Below are positions 56,833 through 64,000 of a DNA stretch of 64,000 nt, piece after piece. Within the stretch, counting starts at the first letter, position 1; each line of letters opens with the position of its first letter. The notes under the pieces are model-generated. The model was given only the letters and a program-made list of their open reading frames with translations. It was not told where the DNA came from and searched no databases. The stretch lies in contig CM040126.1 of assembly GCA_022559845.1 (NCBI GenBank), positions 140,128,064-140,192,063 on the forward strand, in the 5' to 3' direction. This DNA comes from Amorphophallus konjac. Lineage: Eukaryota; Streptophyta; Magnoliopsida; Alismatales; Araceae. The translations under genes were made by a program, and so were the position numbers.

Positions 56833-57026
56833 CCCAAGGCGGCTTGTGTTCCTGCAGGATCAAATTGATTAACATGTTACAGGTGTGCCTTGGAATGAAA
56901 AAGAGGGGTAAATAAACCAAGGCACTCAACAGGAAGACCCCAGGGTTCTGCTTTTCAAGTTTGTTCTGAATACTCATCTTAAATTCCATCATATGAAATT
57001 GTGAACTTGAAATGATTGCATATCAT
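56833..57026 (+). other. Start of the 3' internal region of E4
   Basis: Holds the gag-end junction ACAG-GTGTGCCTTG (about 56879-56893), then sequence homologous to E2 after its gag. Cut at 57026 by element M. Confidence 0.65.
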
Positions 57027-58560
57027 TGTAGATTCGTTTAAAAATCCACTTAAGAAAAATATTAAGGATAAGCAAACAATAAACAATAGTGGAGATAAAA
57101 CATGTACGAGGTGCACAAGGGGAGTGTGTGTGATCGCCAGAGACACGAGGGTCTCAAGTGGAAAATAATATGGGGAGATGATCGCAAAATACCTCAAATA
57201 TGCGGGGGATGTGAGTGCTTCCTTTCTCTTCAAATCGGCCGGCCGATGAAGAGAGTTCTTCACTTTTATTACCCTTGCAAAACAAAGACAACAACACCAA
57301 AAAGATATGGATTAGAATAAAGGTGAGTGTAGCATCAAATTCTTAGATAGATGAGCATGAAAATTGATTATGAACACACCTTAAGGGGGTGGCCCTTAAA
57401 CCCCTATACAAAGAGGGTGGGAGATATATGATGATATGAATGAATGTAAATGAAATAGGGAGATGTGCAAGGGATTGCACTATGGGGAAAGCCTCAACGT
57501 GGTTGAGAAGAAAACATGTATATTATGCATGCATGTTAACGAATAGCAAAAGGAGAATAAAAATAAAATAGAAGGAGCCTGTTGCTTCTGTTGCTTGTGG
57601 CCTTGATATTCAATGGGGAAGAAGCTTTAAAAAATGGAGATTGATGCGCGCGGGCATTCCTTCCTTAGCCAACAGCAACCTGTGAGCACAAAACAAGAGA
57701 AAAAAAAGAAAGCAAACAGAAAAAAAGGGAAAAGGGAGATACGTGGGAGGAAGAGGAAGAAGGGGATCGAGTGTCCAACCTATTAACAGAGGCGAGAGCC
57801 TCTATTAATAAGATAGAAAAGGTGATAAAGAGGCAAGAGTCCAAGGGGGAAAGGATTGGAACGGGCAAGAGCCCAAAATAGGTAGACATCTAATGAAGCA
57901 AGGACTCTCTGGGGATAGGGCTGCGAAGCCGGAAGAAGAAACACGCCTTAGGTAAGGGCGTCAATTTCAGAATTGACGACCTACACTAGGGCGTTTCTCA
58001 AAAACACGCCCTGCACAAGGGCGTTTCTCAAAAACCAAATTTAGCAATAAAAACTCCCCATATTTGAAAAAATGTTAAACACGCCTTAAACAAAGCCACT
58101 TTTCAAAAAAGCGTCCCTGGGAAGGGCGTTAATTTCAAGAGCTCAAATGGGGAAGTCGGTCAAACCAAAAGAATTAACGCCCTAAGGTGGGCGTCCTCTC
58201 TTTAAGAAACGCCTTAGGTGAAGTCATGTTTTAAGAGAAACACGCCCTTACCCAAGTCGTGAATTCATAAAATTCATAAAATAGATAGAATGGGGAGAAA
58301 TAGATAAAATGGGAAAGAAACGCCCTAGACCAGGGCGTGTTTCAAAAACACGCCCCTGATGAGGGCGTGAATTCAGAAAATAGAGATAAATGCCCAAGAA
58401 ATCCGAAAAAATAGGAAAATGAGATAAAATGGGGAAAAATAGGAGAAATTCAAGAAAAGTGGGAAAAACCACTCAAATAGAACTAATTTGAGGGTCAAAT
58501 GGGGCATCGCAGAGCGATATGAAATATACTCAAAATGACGTCAATTTTGGCGTGTCTACA
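57027..58560 (-). repeat. 3' LTR of minus-strand gypsy-like element M
   Basis: Termini TGTAGATTCG on the left and CGTGTCTACA on the right share the 6-base inverted repeat TGTAGA/TCTACA. On the minus strand a purine-rich tract (AAGGCGGGGCAGC) lies just before the LTR start, so this is a 3' LTR. The region 57950-58390 carries many GGGCGT and ACGCCC boxes, often paired as short inverted repeats around CAAAAAC. It is inserted in E4. Confidence 0.7.
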
Positions 58561-61336
58561 GCTGCCCCGCCTTGGCGTCTGCTTTGCAAGGGAGCATAGC
58601 AAACTGAAAAGTAGATGCCAAGGTGTGATGAGACACGCAATCAACATCACTTGATGAGAATCAAATCAAAAGCACGAGATGAAGCAAATCTCGGGAAATC
58701 CAACGAAATCAACAATGTTTGGATAAAAGGGGGAGATGTGCACGCGGTGCACGAAGGAGATAAAATAAAATGATCAACTTCCAGCGCGGTGGAAGTACCC
58801 CAGGTCACAAACCTGTAGATTTCACCATTGGGGAGCGGTTACCAGCCAATGTGGACGTGCTGCAGTCAAGGTGGATCAAGGGGAAAGTTGGACAATAAGA
58901 TGATAAAAATCCAAACAATGAGCTCTCGAGAAAAGACCCAAAACAGCGACAAAACGAACTGAGGACTCAATTCGGCAATGAAAATCTCATATCGGGAAAG
59001 ATTAAGATCAATTCAACTCTCAACATCAGCTTATCAGAATGATTTTTCAACAATTGTTTCAAAGTCCTACATGAATGCATGCTGGGCTAAAGGAAAAATT
59101 AAATCAAATAAAAATATAATATAATCAAGGATAATATTGTTAAACTGCCCAGACTGGGTCAAGAAACCAATTCTGCGAGCTGATACTAAGCCGAAGCCCG
59201 TTTATCCGCGCACCAACTCGCAAAGAGGGAACCATCGTCCCCAGTCTTGGACAGCTCAACGGCCTATCCGTATGACTAAGATGCCTCTGGAATCGTCATC
59301 GTTTTTGATGAAGGGGAACTCAAATTCCAGATTTATCAAAGTCACAAGGTCCTTGATGTAATCTAGTAACATATGTAACATAAGTAGAATGCATACAGGG
59401 AGATGGTGGAGCAATAAGTTTGGGAACTGAGAAATGAGCTGCAAGCACCGTGGGGCTTTGATGATGATGCCCAGCCGGCGGAACCAAGAGCCTCTTCCTG
59501 CGCTCAAAAATTCATTAGCCAAGATATAAAAGATAACAAACAATGAATAAGGCATTTAAGCATAGCAATCATCAAAGCATCAATTATAGCATGTATATGG
59601 CATGAATAGCATAAGTCAAATCATAGCATTGTTTGTTGTTTTATCATGAGGAGACAATCTTGGCTAATCAAGATTTGGAATTGAATGATCAAGATCTGAT
59701 ATAATGCCCATCGGCGGAGTAATCAGATGAAATTAGCAGGAGTTGATTAAAAAGATTTGGAGATAAATAATCATCAAGAAACGTGGTGGAGATGACAATC
59801 AAAATGCCCTTGGGCGGCATTTTATGAAAATATCGGGAGAGAATCAATAGATTGATAATAATGAGTGGAGGGAGGACTCATCCCGGGCTCTCGGTCCTTG
59901 GAAAGTTGTTCCTGCAAAACACCATCAGAAAATACAATGCAAAATTTTTGGATTTTGGAAATATGTAAATTTTTTATGAGATTTTGGAAATATTCAAATT
60001 TTTGTGGAATTTTGGAAATATTCAAATTTTTGTGGAGATTTTGGAAATATTCAAATTTTTGTGGAATTTTGGAAATATTCAAATTTTTGTGGAGATTTTC
60101 AAATTTTTGTGGAGATTTTGGAAATATTCAAATTTTTGTGGAGATTTTGGAAATATTCAAATTTTTGTGGAATTTTGGAAATATTGTTAATGCAGCATCA
60201 AAGGGTGTTCTGAACCACTGGCTAGGGGTCCTTGTTCCTTCCCTTTTCGCTAAAAACTGCCCAGAGCTGGACGTGCATTGAAAGCGGCATCCTATAACCG
60301 ACCGTCTTTGATTAACGGTGCCCCTACCAAGGCCATACCCGAGAAACATTCGGTCTTGGAGGGAGAAGAGAAGAATAATTGGGGATAAACTTTGTGCAGG
60401 ATGGGAGATATCGGGACTTGAATTCCTTCCAAGGTGTTAACCCTCAAAGAGGTAGTCTGTTGCGCCGGGGCTTTGTGCCTTTGATTTTAGACCCTTGACA
60501 TGCATACGACCAGGGTTTTCCCTGCGGGGACTTTGCCACTCTTGTCATGCCATAATTCATAATTTTGAATTTATTGAAATTCTGACTTGCTTTTCATAAT
60601 AGCCCTTTTGGCGAAATGTATATCATGAAAACTCATATTGATTTTGGGTCAAGACTGCCCCTATTTGAGACTCCTCTCGTATTGGGGATTACCAAGGTTG
60701 GTCATCTCATCCGTCAACCTCTTGCACCTGCATTCGGCCGAGTAAAGAAGAGAAAAAACTTTCAGGAATACTCATGGCATGGCCAAAGTAGCAACGGTGT
60801 CTAACCAAAGAGCCGGCTAAGGACGCCGTGAAGTGTGTGAAATGCCCAGCTAAGGGTTGCCCTTAACAAGCGGGGAGAGAATGTCGAATTCCCAGCACGG
60901 GGTTCTTATTAACCAAAGGTGCTGCATAGCAAGCCTAAAGACTCTTTTGAGAGTGATTTAATTAAACAAAAGCCTAAGATAAAGGTTTAAAACACCACTC
61001 TTAATCTCGTTAAGAAGCACTTGATTTTGAAAATCATGCGTGAAGTAATGAGAAAATGATATCATTAAAATGCATACTTACGCCAATATGTTACCTTGCG
61101 ACCTTTGTAGAAGCAGCTGCCGCGAGAAGCGATCTTGATCATCATGAGATTTGTCCTCTTTGGCAGTCAAAAGAATTGGAAGCAAAGGATTTGAAAGTGG
61201 CTTAACAAGAGGGAGTGGTGCCAAGACCAGACTCAGACGAATAAGGAGAAAAAGGAAGAGAGGCGAGGGCTAGAACTCCCTTGCTAAGGCTCGGAGACCC
61301 TGATCACATGAAACAGTCTACAGAAGAAGCGGAAAA
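58561..61336 (-). other. Non-coding region of element M between ORF and 3' LTR
   Basis: No sustained coding frame on either strand. It contains an AT-rich minisatellite (59940-60185), several (A/G)ATGCCC...GGCGG boxes (near 59467, 59706 and 59801) and short direct repeats such as TGCGGGGACTTTGCCACTCTTGTCATGC-like text near 60520. This length of non-coding DNA before the 3' LTR is known from Tat/Ogre-type gypsy elements, but the assignment is tentative. Confidence 0.5.
59940..60185. repeat. AT-rich minisatellite
   Basis: About eight tandem units of 27-29 bases built from ATTTTGGAAATATTCAAAT and TTTTGTGGA(A/G). Units alternate between GGAATTTT and GGAGATTTT. Overlapping ORFs on both strands (Phe-Trp-Lys-Tyr-Ser-Asn-rich) are produced by the repeat. 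Confidence 0.95.
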
Positions 61337-64000
61337 TTAGGAGGTGGAGTGAGGACTAAAGCCTCGAAAGCAATGGGAGAAAGGGCAGATGCCCAAGGCA
61401 GTGGATGTGGAAGAAGTTGGGTCAGACCCATGATCAGGAGGAATCAGATGAAGAAATTGATAGATGGAAAGAGGCGGATCCGGAGGGTCCGGAGGCAGAG
61501 GAGGATCGTGAGAGGAGAAATCATCCGGAGGCTCCGGAGGGATAACGAAAGAAGGGACGCGATGCCCTCGGAAGAAATATGGAAAAAGATGATGAAAAAG
61601 GAAGAAGAAAATGAAGGAGACGATATCCCGGAGGAGCAGAAAGATGAATCGGAAGAAAGATGGATGGTCCGGAGGTTCTGGAGGAATGTGATGCCCGAGG
61701 GGAGAGTCCGGAGGTTCCGGAGGAAGAATATAGAAAGGGGCGCGATGCCCGAGGGGAAAGTCCGGAGGTTCCGGAGAAATAGAATCAGAAAGGGTGAGAT
61801 GCCCAAAGAGGAGGGATAAAATTCCTGGTGGTTCCAGGGAAATAGCAGGAAGGGGGACGCGATGCCCCAAGGGGAGTGGATAAAAGGATGAATATGGATA
61901 AGATGGGAAATGCTGAATATCCGGCGGTGCCGGAAGGCGGGGAAGATACGGGTTTGGAAACCCGGGAAGCAGGAGGTGCAAATGCATGCAATGGGATGGA
62001 TGCGATGAATGCTTGAAATGCGTGAATGCAAGGAGATGCAAAGAAGATGAATAATGTGAAGGGTGAAAGGATGAGATCTTCCTTTTTACCCTTCGAGTGG
62101 CCCATGAAGAAAAGGTGATAGAAATAGATGTGGATGAAGTTGAATGAACAAGAGTGGGAGAAATAGGGGACGGCCCCTTAAGATAATTGCCCCTCCACGG
62201 CAGTGAACATGTATGACCAATTGGCCCAATAAACGAAGCTTCAATAAATGACAACCCCCTTGGAAAGCGAAAATCAATAAGGTGAGGGAGTCGTAGAGTT
62301 GGAACATGAAGCATCGAGTTGCCCATTGAATGTGGTGATGAATATGGAATGTTGAATAAAATGGGCATTCGCCCCTTGTAAGGAGTAATGAATTTGGAAT
62401 TCGAAGGTTTGAACAAAGGGTGCCCTGCCCGGCCTTCAAACGGCGTCAATGCTTGGCATCTATTGAGCAACGGTGATGACTCAGCTTCTCCGACCATGCT
62501 TGGCACAATAACCCGGATTGACATCCGGTAAATGAATTCTTGCATCTTGAATGGCACGGTCGTGGCCAAAGTCTTCTTGCCCGCCTTTTGCTTATCCTTG
62601 GCGCAATTAGCTGCAGAAGCACGCCCCTTCCGAGTAACAAAGGGAGGTGAGGCGGAGGCGGGAGGCTCCGTGAATGGTGGAGTTATAATGGAAGGTGTTG
62701 GCAAATGGGTGAATGGGGGCGGAGATTCAAACACGTCGAGCTTCTCCCCTTGCTCGGAAGTAGTTGGGATTAGCTCGGATGCAAAAAGTGGTGGATCCTG
62801 CTCAGGACTAACCATGGGTAAAGGCGTAAGGCTATATGGTGGAGGAATAAGCAAAGTGGGTTTTAAAGGGATAATGGAAGGCCGAGGTGGCGGTAATGGG
62901 AGGTTAATTGGGGAAGGTTTAATGGTGGGTTCGATGGAGGCTAATGGTGTGGAGGTAGATGGCTTAAGGAGTGGAGGTGTAATTGGTGGAGGTTTAATGG
63001 AAGGTTTAGGGGAGGCCAGTGTTGCGGAGGTTAATGGTGTAACTGGAGGAGGTGTAATGTATGCGGTGTCAAGGATAGGAGGAGACTTACAATGTGGCGG
63101 TGTGGGTGATTGGAGTATCGACCCATCATCGTAACACCAGTTAGTCTCATAAATAGGGATTGGATCGGGGATGGTTTCATCCTGAGCAGGAGGTTCATCG
63201 AATGAAAGTGGAGGGAGCGGGAAATTAAGGAAACTCGGAAGGGGTGCCTGCACATCTTCATCATCGTATATTGCCTCAGATTCTTCAAATGTCGGTTCTT
63301 GCTCACTTGGAATATCAACGCCGTAGTCGTCCATCCTATCTTTCCATTCTCTCTCCATTCTTGTAATGTCGTCCAAAGCGACATGGAGAGGATTGACTGG
63401 AGTAGGAGGAGCCGTGACCCTCTTTATTTGTTCCTCCATCAAAGTAATCTTATCGAGGAGAGTTTGCTGGAGGGGTGTAACTTGGGCAACAGAAGGTTGG
63501 CAGGGCATTGAAGGAGGAGGGGTCGTATAAAAAGGCCGTGGAGGGGAGTTGACGGGACGACCCGTAAAAGAACCCGGACGGAACGGATTGCAAGGAGTAA
63601 ATGGGCCTCGGGGCCGTGTTGGAGGAGGAATAGAAGGAGGCGGGTGTCGGACCACCCGAGTAGAATGAACAGGAGGAGATGGGTAATGGGCTACCCGAAT
63701 ATGATTGGAAGGAGGAGGTGGGTGATGGGCCACCCGTATAGGAATAGAAGGAGGAGGAGATGGGTGATGGGCCACCCGAATAGAATTGGAGGGAGATGGG
63801 TGATGGGCCACCCGAATAGAATTGGAAGGAGGTGGGTGATGGGCCACCCGAATAGAATTGGAAGGAGGGGGAGATGCAAGAGATGTACCCTCAACGGCAG
63901 CCTTAAGGGCTTGGATCTGTTGAGGGGTAAGATGATCTAATGCATGCAAGATTTGAGAGACCTTCTCATCATTGGGAGGAGACGGTCCCGTAGGAATAGT
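61337..64000 (-). CDS. Long proline-rich ORF of element M, function unknown, partial
   Basis: At least 870 codons open on the minus strand, continuing past the right edge. The visible N-terminal part has a helical DEKVSQILHALDHLTPQQ segment, then five to six repeats of 10-14 residues with S-IRVAHHP (about 63890-63640), an acidic middle (DDYGVDIPSEQEPTFEESE near 63330) and a long Pro/Ser-rich stretch. The segment near 62560-62290 (YRMSIRVIVPSMVGEAESSP, FEGRAGHPLFKPSNSKF) looks more globular. The C-terminal third is read through a DNA repeat and may not be protein. No CCHC, protease, RT or integrase motif is seen. It occupies the place of gag or an accessory ORF in a non-autonomous element. Confidence 0.4.
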   Translation of the reverse strand, partial: TIPTGPSPPNDEKVSQILHALDHLTPQQIQALKAAVEGTSLASPPPSNSIRVAHHPPPSNSIRVAHHPSPSNSIRVAHHPSPPPSIPIRVAHHPPPPSNHIRVAHYPSPPVHSTRVVRHPPPSIPPPTRPRGPFTPCNPFRPGSFTGRPVNSPPRPFYTTPPPSMPCQPSVAQVTPLQQTLLDKITLMEEQIKRVTAPPTPVNPLHVALDDITRMEREWKDRMDDYGVDIPSEQEPTFEESEAIYDDEDVQAPLPSFLNFPLPPLSFDEPPAQDETIPDPIPIYETNWCYDDGSILQSPTPPHCKSPPILDTAYITPPPVTPLTSATLASPKPSIKPPPITPPLLKPSTSTPLASIEPTIKPSPINLPLPPPRPSIIPLKPTLLIPPPYSLTPLPMVSPEQDPPLFASELIPTTSEQGEKLDVFESPPPFTHLPTPSIITPPFTEPPASASPPFVTRKGRASAANCAKDKQKAGKKTLATTVPFKMQEFIYRMSIRVIVPSMVGEAESSPLLNRCQALTPFEGRAGHPLFKPSNSKFITPYKGRMPILFNIPYSSPHSMGNSMLHVPTLRLPHLIDFRFPRGLSFIEASFIGPIGHTCSLPWRGNYLKGPSPISPTLVHSTSSTSISITFSSWATRRVKRKISSFHPSHYSSSLHLLAFTHFKHSSHPSHCMHLHLLLPGFPNPYLPRLPAPPDIQHFPSYPYSSFYPLPLGHRVPLPAISLEPPGILSLLFGHLTLSDSISPEPPDFPLGHRAPFYILPPEPPDSPLGHHIPPEPPDHPSFFRFIFLLLRDIVSFIFFFLFHHLFPYFFRGHRVPSFVIPPEPPDDFSSHDPPLPPDPPDPPLSIYQFLHLIPPDHGSDPTSSTSTALGICPFSHCFRGFSPHSTS
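61370..61960. repeat. GATGCCC...TCCGGAGGTTCCGGA repeat cluster
   Basis: Several imperfect copies of a roughly 50-60-base unit with CGCGATGCCC(G/C), a purine run and (T)CCGGAGG(T/C)TCCGGAGG occur near 61475-61560, 61660-61700, 61710-61775 and 61855-61930. TCCGGAGG blocks are partly palindromic. In the minus-strand ORF they give repeated LGHR-P and PEPPD text. Confidence 0.7.

Larger units (their letters stand above)
51487..57026 (+). mobile_element. Copia element E4: gag-only Sirevirus derivative, 3' part cut off
   Basis: 5' LTR (51487-54067), primer site, gag (54232-56832) and about 190 bases of 3' internal sequence, then interrupted by the LTR of minus-strand element M. No protease or pol: the gag end is followed by the same kind of 3' sequence as in E2. 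The LTR is preceded by the polypurine tract of E3, giving an internal-LTR-internal arrangement. Confidence 0.8.

Noticed and set aside
59865..60281. Overlapping ORFs rich in Phe, Trp, Lys and Asn on both strands
   Set aside because: Artefact of the AT-rich minisatellite; all frames are open.
61349..61819. Arg/Glu-rich + strand ORF of 156 codons
   Set aside because: Antisense shadow of the TCCGGAGG repeat cluster within the long minus-strand ORF.

Overview
The window is repeat-dense plant nuclear DNA made almost entirely of nested LTR retrotransposons; no intact host gene was found. Plant origin is shown by Sirevirus-type Ty1/copia elements (initiator-Met tRNA primer sites, reiterated AGGGGGAG purine tracts, an extra coiled-coil ORF after pol), by plant chromovirus Ty3/gypsy elements with a chromodomain, and by one exon of a plant-type cytochrome P450. 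The species cannot be named from sequence alone. Every copia element lies on the + strand and every gypsy element on the - strand.

Layout, left to right. (1) 1-4057: 5' end (gag, start of protease, PBS, 5' LTR) of a minus-strand Tekay/Del-like gypsy element that has landed in the integrase region of copia element E1. (2) About 4058-12634: E1, a broken Sirevirus with integrase-RT-RNase H, a decayed coiled-coil accessory ORF and a 3' LTR. (3) 12651-14602: a minus-strand gypsy LTR with GGCGGCCA arrays and a diverged chromovirus LTR fragment. (4) 14603-41205: E2, a gag-only Sirevirus derivative without pol, split by chromovirus A (15109-24829, in its 5' LTR, target duplication TCTTG) and chromovirus B (29256-38823, in its 3' internal region, target duplication AGCGT). 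(5) 41206-43054: the only non-LTR stretch: a CYP90-like exon remnant, a long perfect-looking hairpin and two unrecognised minus-strand ORFs. (6) 43055-51486: E3, a nearly complete but disabled Sirevirus. (7) 51487-57026: E4, a second gag-only Sirevirus derivative whose Gag ends in six CCHC knuckles; its 5' LTR sits directly behind the polypurine tract of E3. (8) 57027-64000: 3' LTR and 3' part of a minus-strand gypsy-like element (M) with a long proline-rich ORF and no visible polymerase.

Functional reading. E1 and E3 carry the pol enzymes that E2 and E4 lack. E2 and E4 share the loss of the central Gag domain, a new C-terminal zinc-knuckle array and the same pol deletion point, so they look like one non-autonomous family that would depend on relatives such as E3. 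E2 and E4 are also homologous downstream of the missing pol. Each Sirevirus LTR carries its own short repeated motif. Chromoviruses A and B are related families; in both, the pol reading frame runs on into the 3' LTR. All coding regions carry stops or frameshifts. Boundaries were read by eye; lineage names rest on motifs and layout, not on database searches.
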